Positions 47,747-59,813 of a stretch of 64,000 nucleotides of DNA are shown here, piece by piece. The notes under the pieces are model-generated. The model saw only the letters and a list, made by a program, of their open reading frames with translations, did no database searches and was not told the DNA's origin. Source of the stretch: Rutstroemia sp. NJR-2017a BVV2. Its lineage: Eukaryota > Ascomycota > Leotiomycetes > Helotiales > Rutstroemiaceae. Both the position numbers and the translations under genes were made by a program. The stretch lies in NCBI GenBank assembly GCA_002946415.1, contig NJPS01000004.1, positions 873,001 to 937,000 of the forward strand, given 5' to 3'. The stretch's first letter is position 1. Every line of letters begins with the position of its first letter.

Positions 47747-49455
47747 ATGGACGAAGAAAAGTCAATTGAACCCATAAAGAAAAGAACGCGAGCTTGCTTC
47801 AAGAAATCTCGAGGGGCTTGTCTTACCTGCAAGTAGGTCACGTTTTTTCCCAACACATGTTGAAGTCGACGATATTTCTCACAGCCATGATGCCACTCTC
47901 CGTGTTACTGAACGACCTCAAGGTCTGTCAATATGGCGATAAGCATTGCCAGTCAAAGCATTTCTGATTCAAGCTTCTTACCCCTGACACGTGTCTAAAA
48001 GCAGATCCCCTAGAATATCAGCTAATCACAGACCCAAGGATCCGGCACATAAAATGTGATGAGACGAAACCAGAATGCATCAAATGCAAAGGAACTGGAC
48101 GTGTTTGCGAATATCATAATCCTCAAGATGCTGCACTGGTGCTCAATCCAAACCGGGTATCCGTGTTACCTGGCCTGAGCTCCACTCGGAGTAGCAAAGA
48201 ACATCGTTACTTTGATCGATTTCGCCGGAGGACAATACTTGGTCTCATGGGCGTGAATGAGAAATCTGCGTTCTGGCAAGCCATAGTCCTTCAGCTCAGT
48301 GAAGCTTTCCCCGCTGTCCTCCATGCTGTGATCGCGATCTCGACATTGCATGAGCATCTGGACAATCCCACTTTTGAAACCCGTCGGATGTTTTTGCAAC
48401 AGTACAATAAATCGATCCGCCATATTCGAACGCTGCCGAGCGAAAACCAAATCCAAGTAACGCTGACTTGCTGCATCATATTCGTGTGTTTGGAAAATGC
48501 CCAAGGAAACCATGAAAGAGCTCTCGAGCACCTCGAAAGCGGTCTCAAGATACTCAATACTTGGAAAAGCCAACAACGCCTTCTTACATCGGAAAAAGAC
48601 GCACAAGATCACATATTGGAGATTATATCTCGACTAGATGCCCAAGCTACATCATTTTGGGACTCTCGAAAACCAACTCTCATGCCCGACCATTACGGCG
48701 AGGAGCCCGTATACCACGGAGATCGCTTCCCGGATCTTCACGTTGCCAAAAATGCTGCTCAATATTACGAAATCCGCATTCTCTATGTCCTCACCGCGGT
48801 GTCTCCAAAAGGCAGCCGGCTTTCTCCTGGTTTCGAAGATGACTATGCTTTGCGGATTAAGCTGCTACAAGCGTTCAATCGAGGCATGGTAAAGTGGAAG
48901 AGAGCATTCGACGGTCTCTGTCTGGCTGAAAACGAGAAATGGAAAAAGACTGAGCTTCAGAATAGTCTCGTGCTCCGATTACATCACGAAGCAGTCACTC
49001 TTCTAGTTGATCTTAGAACAAACTCACGCGCAGAAGACGACTCACTACCACCATCTGAATATCAACGGTATCAGTCGCTCATCGATATTTCCAGAACGCT
49101 AATTAATACGAGAAATCCAAAAGACGGGTTCGACTTTTCGGCTGATGCGGGTGTTATTTCTTCACTCTACTTTACGGCTATGACAGCGCCGACTGAAGAT
49201 ATATATCAACAAGCTATTGATTTACTTCGTCGGGTAAAGAGAAGGGAAGGGTTCTGGGATGCGGAGAAAGTTGCTCTGATTGCTGAAACTGTAGCTCAGA
49301 GGAGGAAAGCGGGCGAAAGGGGGGATCATTTGACTGGGGGAGTATTGAAGTTGGCTGAGCTGGCTGGTGTAGAATTTCGCACTGCGTTGTTCCCTTGGCC
49401 TGCTGACAATGCTGCACTTGAAAACCGTTTCAGTAACGGACTTACTATTCAATAG
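47747..49455 (+). CDS. Zn(II)2Cys6 fungal transcription factor
   Basis: Two exons (47747-47832, 48039-49455) give 500 codons. The split cluster is rebuilt by splicing: GACLTCK, then IRHIKCDETKPECIKCKGTGRVCEYH, giving all six cysteines. Preceding basic residues (KKRTRACFKK) fit nuclear localisation. The remainder matches the general pattern of short fungal regulators with a helical C-terminal domain (RRTILGLMGVNEKSAFWQ, AVIAISTLHEHL, CCIIFVCLENAQGNHERALEHLESGLKIL). The 206-nt intron is longer than neighbours and could hide a further small exon. The target is unknown. It converges with the alcohol dehydrogenase gene only 142 bp away, which hints at, but does not prove, a shared pathway. Confidence 0.88.
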
Positions 49456-49597
49456 ACTCTGTCAGCCCACTCACATAGCTTTAGAAACAGTGTCAGCGCA
49501 AGATCGGACTCCGCAACCAGTGTACATTAATAAAACTCAAATACTCCTACATACAAAGGCTCAATCAACCGATCAATCAATCAATCAAACCAACTCA

Positions 49598-51205
49598 TCA
49601 CTCCATATCGAAATCAATAACAATCCTCCCCGGCACCTCCCCCCTCCTCAACTGCTGCACGCTCTCCTCAAATCTTGACAGCCCCCTCACCTCACAAATC
49701 TGTTTCAACAGCCCACGCCTCGCATATTCCAGAGACGCAGCCGTATCTCCCATCGTGCCCACCAGCGAACCCATAATATGCAGATTCTTGAACGCGAAGT
49801 GTGAAGGGTCGGCGCCGAGGTTGACGTGATCTTTTGGGGGGAGCCCGACGCATACGATTACGCCCCCGACGCGGTCGCCAATCAGCGAGATGGCGTCTTT
49901 GTAGGCTTGGTAGGCGGTTACGATTACGCCGTGGGCGCCAATGCCGTTGCAGATGCGTTTGATTTCGGTGGCTGTGTCAGGGGTTTTACTAGGGGGCGGA
50001 ATTAGCTTTGGCTTTGTGCTCATTCCATCAAACATGCCCTCCTGTCTCTTTGCACTTCGAGGATGCGAAGGGAAGTGATGAAAGAATGGACGGAAGAAAG
50101 GGAACATACACAAAATCCACAAACTCCTCGGCACCCATCTCCAAACTCAACTTCCTCTTCGCGTCGCCGGAATCAATGACAATAGGTCTCATGCCCATCG
50201 CTTTCGCGAGTTGAACGCCTTGGATACCTACGCCTCCACCTCCGCCGGGGAAAACGACGAATTGGCTTGCTTTGAGCCTGCTGTCGATGAGTGCGCGGTG
50301 CATGGTTGATGCGCTGCACATGATTGGACCGGCGACGTAGTCGTTTACTCCTTCGGGGATGGGGGATGTGTAGCGTGCAGGTGAGGTTATATATTGTTGA
50401 TACGTACCTGTTCATCATCATTAGCTTCCAGTCTACCTCTGCCTCCGCTTTCCCCTCCGCTCTCTCCTTCCCTCAACCCCCTATATCCAAGCGAAAAAGA
50501 AAAGGAAAAAAAAAGGAAAGCCCACCAGTACTCATCAAACCCGTCAACACCGCCTTACTACAGTAATTCTCCCTCCCCTCCCAACACAACTCGCAGTTAT
50601 AACAAACATCCCAAATGGGCTTAACACCAGCGCGATCCCCAACTTTCCATCCCTGTACATTAGCCCCGACTTTCACGACGATGCCGGCGCCTTCGTGTCC
50701 GGGACACTGCACGGAAAAGCTGGACATGGAGGGGACGGCCCAGTCGTTTAGCATATAGTGGATGTCGGACATGCAGAGGCCTGTTGCGCGGAGTCGAATG
50801 AGGAGGTCGTTAGGTCCTGAGGGAAGGTTAGTATGGAAGGCAGAAAGGGGTGAAGGGAAGGAGAGTGCAAAGCGACGTTTAGGCGCAAGGGATGAGGCAG
50901 GCCGAGGAGGAAAGGAGGGAAATATACCAGGTTCAGGAACGGCCACATCTTGGACTTCGACATGGAAATCAGGACCTAGTATGCTCGTCAGTCAAATTGA
51001 TTCTATGATAATACTTTTGACACCCTTTTCTCCATCTTTGAAAAGAAACCCAAAGTTCCCGGGAAGAACACAATTGAGTTTGGCAAACGAACGCACCTTC
51101 ATTCACCACAACTCCAGCTTTACACGTCTTGGGGATATCGAACTGAGTGTCTTTCCCCATATCTATTGCTTGCGCTTGGCTTTGCGTTTGTGTTTGAGTT
51201 GCCAT
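49598..51205 (-). CDS. Zinc-containing alcohol dehydrogenase (MDR family)
   Basis: Five exons (51205-51097, 50975-50928, 50816-50526, 50407-50110, 49988-49598) give 378 codons. Visible: the catalytic-zinc Cys in GLCMSDIHYML, CPGHEGAGIVVKVG, a structural-zinc cluster (DVCYNCELCWEGRENYCSK), the nucleotide-binding FPGGGGGVGIQGVQLAKAMG with Asp at the end of strand 2 (IVIDSGDAKRK), suggesting NAD(H), and a C-terminal LKNLHIMGSLVG-like segment. The N-terminus is Gln/Thr-rich (MATQTQTQSQAQ). It oxidises primary alcohols or reduces aldehydes in the yeast ADH/propanol-preferring manner; the exact substrate is not decidable. All exon joins restore conserved residues. Confidence 0.92.
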
Positions 51206-51931
51206 TTTCCTCTTTTTCGGAGCGGCTATGTGCCTATTTGTGTCCTTGTATTTGGATAGAGATTGGGAAAGAACGTCTCTCTTCACTGCAAGCAGTATGA
51301 TCTTTCCACCAGGAAAACGTCTTTTTCCTTAATGGAGATTCACAGGAATCGTAAATAAGAACGCCAGGAATTACAATCCTTATATATAAATCCTCCCAGC
51401 CTCGCTTCCCGTCTACTTTCCTCATCGTAGCTCAGCTGCTCAAGATATCGTGGGGCGGAGATACAAGTGCGGGGTACATGTCACCCCAAGTCTTCGTTCG
51501 TCATACGAGTAGCTTCGACTTGTCATTTTTACCAGCAAATGAAATTTAAACCCCAGCTCCTGGGCGCTCTGGGATAGGAATGAGCTTGCAAGTGAGGTCT
51601 TATTTCCGAAGAGAAAGCATAGACAGTCGTGGTTCCTCGGCTCAGACTACATGCGCCGGAAAGACCCCCCTGTGGAACTGAGGATCTGCGTGTGCGGGGA
51701 AGTCGATTTTAAGTTGGTGCTATTTTGGAATGCGGGGGAAGAACGAAGGTGGCTCTGGAGGAACAGGCCGATTTGGGACAAGATATTTTAGCTGGTTACT
51801 CTTGTCAAACGAATTTCTCAGATATTATAACATTATTGTGTTTTCATTGTCCAACTGTCTTTGAGTTATTGTTGTCGGCCTGTTAGTTCTGAGCCGGAGA
51901 GGGTGGAGCCCACAAAGATCAAACGAAATCT
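51206..51931. other. Spacer between ADH 5' end and SRPK-like kinase 3' end
   Basis: About 725 bp, mainly ADH promoter. A tatata element lies near 51382-51387. No gene is recognised. Confidence 0.5.
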
Positions 51932-53448
51932 CTAGCTACTTGACGACCCATTAGTCCTAGCCACTGCATCAGAAAACCAAGGATCCTCAAGGAGTTCACT
52001 TGCAGAAGGACGCTTGCTGATATCGTATTGGAAGACCCATCGAAGAATACGCTTGGCCTGTCGCGCATCCTCGTCACTCAACTCAGCCGGCTTCTCCCGG
52101 TCAAAAAGCCCTTCCAAATTCGGCAGAGACTGCAACTCGCTGAGATTGGATCCTTCGGGAAGCTCTCCTACATGATTTCTGAGGTGTTCTCCTTCGGCGT
52201 TGAAGTAGCGGTCTGATCTTGGCCACTTCGAAAGGAGATCCAAAGGGACAGGTCCGAGTATGCCGAACAAATTCAGCAAATATCGATCCTCTGTATCTTC
52301 TCTATTCCCCATCATATGCACCATGGGAATGGCTCCTCCGGTGATTGATTTGAAAACCAGACAGCCGAAAGCCCAGATATCGTCACTGATTGTGGGGACA
52401 CTTCCAACGAAACGTTCAGGGCTGCGAAGCGTGATAGGTGTCCGCAGGTCTTCCGGCGGATCGTCAAGAAAAAATGCTATAGAATGTAAGTGAGAACTCA
52501 TTCGAGCAGATTTGAAAAGAGTGAAACGAACCACTGCCCATGTCTGAGACCTTGATGACAAAATCCTGATCGAGATTTGCGAACTCAGGCTCAGTCAAGG
52601 GCTGGCTGAGAAATAGAAACTTTGGAGCCCAAAGATCGGTCTTTCCATCTACTCTTTCCACGAGTTCGTACGTCCGAAACCGGCAACGGACCTCCTCTTC
52701 CATCGGTAGCAACGTTGGAGATAAGGCCTCTTCTCCAACAGCGCTTAAGTCTCTAGCCGAGAAGAGGAGATTCCCCTCCTGCAGATCACCATGGGCTATT
52801 CGAATCTGATGTAAGAAGTCGAGGCCGAGAAGAGCTTGTCGGAGTATCGATTTGGCCATCCAAATCGGACATCTCTGCGGGAACCCAGTTTTAGGCCGCA
52901 AGGGTTTTGGGAGATGTTGAAGCACGTTGGTAACACTTTGTCCCATAGGCTCGAAGACCAGACATCCATGTTCGCCATTAGTACCAGTGTGCTTGAAATG
53001 TTCTTTCATAGTCATGACGTGTTGTCTTCCCGGATGTGAAAGCTCGCTTTGAGCTATGGCTTTAAGTATTGAAGTTTCACTGTCTGAGACGGTCAAGTCG
53101 GCCGTCAGGATTTTGAGCACAACATAGCGCCCACCTCTGCTACAAATGTTAGCGAATTTGTACAGATATTGAGCAGCGTGTCTACCTTTTGGTGTTTGAC
53201 CTAAGAACTCTTCCTTGAGATATCCAGTGCTCATCTCTCGCTAACCATACTGCGGAATGCGCCCCGTATCCAAGTTTCCTAAGAACTCTGTACCTCCCAT
53301 TCTTGAACCTGTCACCCAGATTGACGGGGTGAAGCTCACCAGGACGATAGTCTTCGATCCATTCTGTTACGGAAACAATGTGCTTGAAACGGAAGGCGGA
53401 AGAGCATGTTAGTGGCAAGCTTGATGGAGTTGGTGGAGGAGAAGTCAT
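51932..53448 (-). CDS. SRPK-like serine/threonine kinase, divergent
   Basis: Three exons (53448-53186, 53139-52532, 52476-51932) give 471 codons. The N-lobe begins with the SRPK landmark IEDYRPGELHPVNLGDRF, then YRVLRKLGYGAHSAVWLARDE. Later come YVVLKILTAD with the lysine, CLVFEPMGQSV, and the catalytic loop IAHGDLQEGNLLF, where canonical SRPKs have H(T/S)D(I/L)KP.N. The DFG equivalent reads SDMGS. RSPERFVGS and DDIWAFGCLVFK follow. The spacer between lobes is short compared with true SRPK. Fungi carry many such lineage-expanded SRPK-like kinases of unknown substrate; RS-protein phosphorylation is not established for them. The second intron uses donor GTTCGT. The first join (about residue 88) is less certain because both readings leave an unusual insert. 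Confidence 0.82.
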
Positions 53449-54425
53449 GGCGTAAGCTGAGGTATAGGAAAGAAGACTGGCAGCAGTGATACTGGAGAAG
53501 CATCGTAAGGAAATGAAGACGGAGTGGAGGGCTTAGAGTGCAAGTACAAGTGAAATTTCTTTGTGTGGATAAGTTCTTTATTTTGAAGAATTTGGAAGAG
53601 TTGTATAACAACACTCACCAGACTCTCTTTGATGATGAGCCAGCGACTTTTCTCTGTACAGTGAACAGAAACGGCATCAGTATTTCCTGTGATTTATCAT
53701 TTATTGATTATTGCCATCTAGCACTTTTGGCATAGTTGGAATATGAGATATTTCAGCCCCAAATCTTGCAAAGTTCACCGTGTTTTGGAATTCCTTTGTT
53801 CTTCCCAAATTTCGAACAGAAATTCCGCCGCAGTCGAAGACTGGATTGCTGTGAACGTCCTGTCCCCCACTCCCCGCACCTTTTTTTCTTGCAATAGGTT
53901 GCTTCCCAAAAAATCGTTTTATAACACGATCCACACCACAGTCCAGCAAATATTCTCTTTCTTGTCCAGTGAACAGTTGTTGCGTTCTTTTAAACCTCTG
54001 GAGAGATCAATGTCTGCTTTGGATTCTGTGTTCGCACTCCCGGCTTGGAGGTCCAGGTGGTCCCCCTACGAACTTCAATCCAATCATTCCCTTTGCTCAG
54101 ACAGATAATTTGGGCTACACGGGGTGTCTTTTACCCAAAAGAAACCCAATGGGCGGTGCACTAATGAGGACTGAGTGAAGTCATAGACAGCCGTTTGTGA
54201 CTTCCAAAAGATGACATGTAGCATCTTCGGGCTGATTGACTGACTTTACTTAAAGTCCATCCCGTTTCTCCTGGATATATTTCACTTATAAAAGAAAGCA
54301 TTTTCCATCATTTGGAAATATTTTGAAGTAACAGACAGACACGTAACACGATTCCAAGTTCACATTCGAAGCATATATTCAGTAAGTTCGTGGTATCAGA
54401 GCACTCCTTTTGCACACAATGCTAA
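53449..54425. other. Intergenic upstream of the SRPK-like kinase
   Basis: About 980 bp. ORFs are short and unrecognised. The kinase promoter is expected next to 53449. Confidence 0.45.
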
Positions 54426-54638
54426 ATGCTTCCAGCACATCTGCTCTCGTCTCATCTCTCCAAAGCTCAAGCACAACGAAAGCGATCGCCAAACTCAAAG
54501 ATGCCTCTTACCGACGACGACATCACCTTCTACCCAGGCGAGACGCTCTCCGGGCCCGAAGCCGCCGCCATGAGACAGACCTATATCGACATGGTAAAAA
54601 TCGCTGCTCCACCTAGTGTAACTAAAGCAGTCATCTGA
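54426..54638 (+). CDS. Doubtful small ORF (70 codons)
   Basis: An open frame beginning MLPAHLLSSHLSKAQAQRKR, with an internal ATG at 54501 that starts MPLTDDDITFYPGETLSGPE and continues AAAMRQTYIDMVK. The internal portion looks protein-like (acidic, with balanced composition) whereas the first 25 residues are basic. Putative splice signals lie downstream (GTAAGT near 54643, CACATGCGACAG at 54702-54713, GTATGT at 54750), so it may be the first exon of a small spliced gene or a gene remnant. I do not recognise it. Confidence 0.3.
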   Translation: MLPAHLLSSHLSKAQAQRKRSPNSKMPLTDDDITFYPGETLSGPEAAAMRQTYIDMVKIAAPPSVTKAVI

Positions 54639-54926
54639 TGATGTAAGTCACCTCACCCGCAGGCCCGGGTTTTTGCTTGCATGCCTGATATATTTACTAA
54701 CACATGCGACAGAGAAGTAAACTGGACAAGCCAGGTATTACAGAACGAGTATGTGACCGCTTATTGTTATGATGCTGAAGGCTTCAGAACTTTGATGCAG
54801 CTTCGTCGAATGGTTGAAGATGCACCTCTCGAGTAAGCCGGGGAGTTGTGGAGGGAATTTTACGCGTAGGGTTTGGTCTTGACATGGTTGGGATTTTTGG
54901 ATGTGATCTTGTTTTGGCCATGATGC

Positions 54927-54950
54927 TTTTTTTTTGGGGGGGGGGGGGGG
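54927..54950. repeat. T9 followed by G15 homopolymer
   Basis: Nine T then fifteen G residues, directly upstream of a hairpin. Confidence 0.9.
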
Positions 54951-54957
54951 TTTCAGC

Positions 54958-54988
54958 GGGCCACTTCGCCGATATGGTGAAGTGGCCC
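54958..54988. repeat. Inverted repeat / hairpin
   Basis: The arms gggccacttc and gaagtggccc are perfect 10-bp complements. Including the next three bases gives 13 pairs with one G:T wobble; the loop is then only 5 nt (gatat). Confidence 0.9.
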
Positions 54989-55566
54989 ACGGAGCTTTGG
55001 AAAGTGTGCATGCAAAAGGATAATAATAGAAATACTGGTTTTTCATTTTCAAACATATATCTCCTCTTCGTGAAGTTTTTCAAGCTCAACTTGCCAGATA
55101 TCTTCTGAAAATTTTACCAAGGCAAAGACTACGTAGTGGTGGTATTTGATATTTAACATGAAGTGATAGAGGGGATCGTTGTAAAAAACCGTCTCTTTGG
55201 CCTTCGAACTGATTCCCTTTCGTCTTTACCATCTGTGGCGAGAAACGGGCACGATGCACTTGCTATGCTGCACCATGACCTATGCTGACCACAGGAAGAA
55301 CGATGACTTGGATGAGAAGGAATTTCGCAGGTCATGCACTAGCTGTAGCAATCACGCACTTAAAACTCCTGGGTGGCATGCACCAGCTTACTTAAGGCAG
55401 CAAATATCTCGTATCCAGCAGACACTACTTGATAACAATTATTAAGAATGACTACATTGAACTCATGTGTCGAAGCAAGAACGACACTGTCGTCCGACTA
55501 TAAATTTATAAACAGGATTATTGAAATACATCGAACACATCCATCAATATACACACACTCCCCCGA

Positions 55567-57594
55567 TCAACGTCTAGGGTCGACCTCCAAAATCGGTCCA
55601 GTATACACATGTCTACCATGCACAACCCAATAAACCAAACTCAGGCTCAGCGTACCGAAGAACACGACCACGGACCAATTCATCGACGCCGGGGTAGGAT
55701 TAGCTGCACCGGGCCAGAACGAAAAGAAGACGCCTATGATGCTGTAGATCAAGGATCCTATAATAATGGGAATACCAGCGCGACCGAGGTGGAAGGGCCC
55801 GTAGGTCATTTCTGTTGTGAGTCGTTTGTGTAGGAGGACGCATGCGGATATGCCGAAAGAGGTGTAGAACCCGGCTATGACGAGGGATGTAAGGGCGTTG
55901 AAAGCGGCGGTTGAGCCGATGTTGATGAGGGCTAGGAGGGTGCTGATAAAGGCGGTTAGGGCAATACAGTAGATTGGAAGAGCTGATTTCGTTCGGACCT
56001 AAGAGAGTTTGATTAGTGCTGCTGGATGACCCTAGGCTCGGAAAACTCACTTGAACTAAAACGGTATATCCTGGGATACCCTTCTCACGAGCAAAAGCCC
56101 AGAGCATACGAGATGCTGTTGCAAGAGATGCAATGGTAGCGAAAAGCATTGCTGCAACAATGATTGATGTCTGAACATTTTTAGTTGTTGTCTGGCTTGG
56201 AAATAAACTAGCTGGCTGTCTCGAACAGGGGCTAGTTTGAGAAGTAACATACCATGGCTGTTGCTCCAGCATTTGATCCAGTAGCATCATGAAAGACTTG
56301 GATGAATGGGAAGCCGGTAGGAGAAGCTAGAACTTGGTCCACGTTGCCCATACTGAACAAGATCGCGAGCACCATACCAAATCCTAGAAGGCCGTTGATA
56401 CCTACTGAAGCGATCATGCTCTTCGGGATGACCTCATCTGCTGATTCAATTTCCTCCGCTGCAAAGAAAAATAGGTTAGTCAATGATGAATATAGCAAAT
56501 TTGCAAGAAAAACTTACCCATATGGCTAGCAGCATCACAACCAATAAATCCAAACATGCCAGTAGACAATCCAATCATAAATGAAAGGCCCTGAGAGCCC
56601 CATTCACCTCCATCCACGAACGTCGCAAAAACCTCCTTCGCAGAGACGTGTGGCGCCAAATAGGTCAGTGGAATAAGGATGCAGAAGAAGCCCACCACAT
56701 GAATTACCAACACCAGGGACTCAAATCGAGGCAGCAGGCGGGCGAGCCATGTGTTGACTAGAAGTGCAAGTGAGACGAAAGCATACAGCAGCAAAGTTCC
56801 ATGCCAACGTTGATAGCCATAACTTGGGCAGTTCAAGACCAGAAGACCTTGAATCATGGTGCCCCCTAGGAAGGCGGAACTAGCAAGACAAGCTTGATAT
56901 GCGATGACAGTGACCCATCCAGTTATGTAGCTGAGGAACTTCGAACACCAAGGAGGAGATAATATGGCTACCCTGAGAGAATGTAAGTTCATATCTTCGG
57001 CGCAAAATGAGTGCACTTATTACCAATTATATTGACCTCCAGCAAGCGGTACCCTATTGCGATGTGAGCAATCTGAATATCTAGCGGTCTTCAGAGAATG
57101 CGCTATGCTCACATTGATGCCATTTCACCCATAACCAGAGCTTGAAGAGCGCTCCCAATCCACGCAAAGATAAACCCGTAAACGAGCCCGGATGGCCCAC
57201 CATTGGTAAGTCCCAATTGGAAAACTCTAGTCGAATATTAGCAGTATGCTCGGAGGATATGGTGAGTATGGGATCTCGCAGACGTTAGAGTGCCTTCCCA
57301 TGTTATCATCAATGTACAGGTGAGTCCAATGATAGATATCAGACCAAAACTACGCTGCCAGCTTTATCAGTGTCTATCATTATCAAATCGCTGGATCTTA
57401 GACATACTAACCTTCAACTGTTGCTTCTTTCCAAACTTTGCAAGAACCGCCTCATCGTGGTCATATTTACTATTCTCATATGATCGAGGAGTCTTGCCGT
57501 TCGTTATCTCATGAGATGTCGTTATTGAGCCTTTGATATTTGCCTCTTCGTCGGAAGGTAGCACAAACATCGGAATACCTTCTGAGTGTGCCAT
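55567..57594 (-). CDS. APC-family amino acid/choline permease
   Basis: Eight exons (57594-57412, 57354-57284, 57226-57113, 57053-57024, 56972-56518, 56458-56253, 56170-56051, 55998-55567) give 475 codons. A hydrophilic N-terminus (MAHSEGIPMFVLPSDEEAN) leads to RSFGLISIIGLTCTLMITWE, LGLTNGGPSGLVYGFIFAWI, MGEMASMVPLAGGQYNWVAI, then IGLSTGMFGFIGCDAASHM and AEEIESADEVIPKSMI, hallmarks of the fungal GABA/choline permease group (HNM1-like). About 12 membrane segments are expected. The E5-E6 join (HM/AEEIESA) and the 30-nt exon 4 are supported by the conserved GGQYNWVA motif. The second donor (GTCTGC) is weak, so that boundary is the least sure. Substrate is not decidable from sequence. Confidence 0.86.
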
Positions 57595-59813
57595 TATTAA
57601 GCGTGTAGATTGGAGGGAAAGGTTGAAAATGTCTCGCAACGGACCAACGTAGTTTGCGTGCTGCGTGTTGTGCACTGCCTTAAGGCAAGAGAGTATTTAA
57701 GAAGATACTCATAAACCAGACGCTCAAGATGAAATTTCCCACCCTCGCCTCCAGCAGGAAGTGCGCTCCCGCAAGTACACCGGTTACAGTATCAGGAGGC
57801 GAGAGACTAGGAATCAAGCACGGAAGTCGAAACCTAGGAGGCTAGAGGCTAGGAGCTAGGAGGAGGTGGAGGTGGAAAGAAGATTGCGAACCATTCTGTT
57901 TGGGATCGCAAGGATTGGTGTATTGGTGCATTGGTGCGACGAGGCCTGTTCAGATCGATTCTCGAAGCCGGGAGATCAGCTCCCAATTTCGATAACGGAC
58001 CGAGGTTTTTCTTGTGCAGCCCTCAAGGTAGGGTAGGTAGGTAGCTTTGCATCTCAGCTCGCCTCTCCACCCACACAAGAGAACGCTGGGCTGCGTCCAC
58101 TGCTTGGCTGGAACACAGATACTACAAATACCTCCTTCGGTCGCTGATGGCACGTATGGTCGCGTGTCGTTCAACGACTTCTAACTTCTATCTCCCCCGA
58201 CTTTCATGGCGGGCTCCAGAATGCAACGATTCACGGAACCCTCTGCTTCGTAAGCACTACCACACCTATGCACGAACGCGAACCTCTCCGCGAACATCTC
58301 CCCCAACGCCCGAGTCGCAACTTCGGGGAAACTTCCTTATCGACTATAGACCGACGGGTGTGGCATAATTAGGTCAGTCGGCATCCATGGAGGTACTTTA
58401 AAGCAATATGTTCGCACGTACGATTCTTGCATTTCCGAAGGTTCTAATACAATCCTGTTGGCTGAATGATGTGGCCTATCACGAAATAGAGTTGGGTGAT
58501 TTGGCGCCACGATAAATGCGATGCGAAGGTAAATGCCTAGTCTTGTGTACCCTGGCGCAACTGCCGGGTCGTCCGAAAAGGTTAATTCATACGTAAAGCG
58601 TTGGTTCCGGGTTGCTTCCGGGCTGGTTCCGGGCTGGTTCCAGGCAATTTTCCACCACTTGGACATGGACTGAATACGGAAGTCCTACCGAGAAAACTAC
58701 AGCGTAAACCCATAACATAAAATATTCTCGCACAAACAATGCTTCCACTTTATGGCTGCCCTTGCTCGCGATTGATAATCATTTCGAGGAATGCGATTTG
58801 CTTAGTATGTTAGTAGGGACAAGGTAGACGTCCTCCTTTGTATCTTGCATCAGACCATACCAGGGAGCTACGGGATGGTACCTCCCTAGCTACCCGGACC
58901 TTCCAATTTCTTGGCACTATCAAGCTGATGCGGCCCCACGGAATTCTCCAAAGTGCTTTCTCTGAAGCCTGCGTGGAACGGTGGAGCGCGGTAGGAGTTC
59001 TAAGGTTATGTGGAACAAGCTTTGAATCATTCGGTCGCAATGGCCAGGTGGTCGTAGGAAGGAAACGGGTGCTGCAGTGCAGTCCAATCCAACCCCGTCC
59101 ACCCCAGCTGCCCAGCTGCCCAGCCCAGTAAAATCCCTTAATACAATCAGATTTGCTTTTCATTCCTGGTCGATGATACTGTGATGCATATCCGCTGCGC
59201 CAAGGTAATATCGCATGGCAAGGACACCAGAACCATCCGCCATACATTCCTTATCACACGCACTTCCACCGTTGTACATCTTGTAAGCGGGAAATTTCTT
59301 GCGTCCAGCGTAAGAAATTGGTGGCAGACTCGGCGAGGAATCCAAAAATGGTGCGCTGTGGGCAGCCTCGGTAGGAGCAATAATCCCATATCCTGTCCTA
59401 CGCTGCTCGTTAATTGATTTCTCACAAGGAGGAGCACGCGTGAGGTACCGAATGTTGGATGCGGTTTTTCGTTCACTTGGGAGGGCTATCACAGACTCAT
59501 AGCACCTGTTACCTATCTATTCCTTTCCACTGATTGACTGCGGTTTCAATCTCCTTCACATCCCTACCGGCATGGAGTTGCTTTTTGATGAGCTCTGAGT
59601 TGAACGACGCTTCCAACACACGATTTCATACATGTAGGGAGGGGTGCCTACGAGCTTGGCTTGCGCATTTTGAATTTTTTAGAGCTGCGAATCTTGTGCA
59701 TTAAGTTGAATTTTTGTTTCTGGATTTCTACACTGCGTGCATTTTTGCATTGAAGACCAATTCACATCTCTGTTAGAAGATACCTTCCTCGAAGGTTGGT
59801 CTTGCGACAAGAT
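57595..59813. promoter_or_regulatory. 2.2-kb divergent region permease/rhodopsin-like gene
   Basis: Contains Gly/Arg-free simple repeats: ctagg-rich sequence around 57832-57863 and an 11-bp tandem repeat at 58603-58645. ORFs up to 145 codons (59247-58810) lack recognisable domains. A promoter role for both flanking genes is expected. Confidence 0.5.
58603..58645. repeat. 11-bp tandem repeat, about 4 copies
   Basis: Copies ggttccgggtt, gcttccgggct, ggttccgggct, ggttccaggc; one to two substitutions between neighbours. Confidence 0.85.

Larger units (their letters stand above)
54639..55566. other. Intergenic with homopolymers and hairpin
   Basis: About 930 bp upstream of the permease stop. It contains a T9-G15 run followed directly by a perfect hairpin (listed separately). 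Otherwise it is ORF-poor. Confidence 0.5.
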
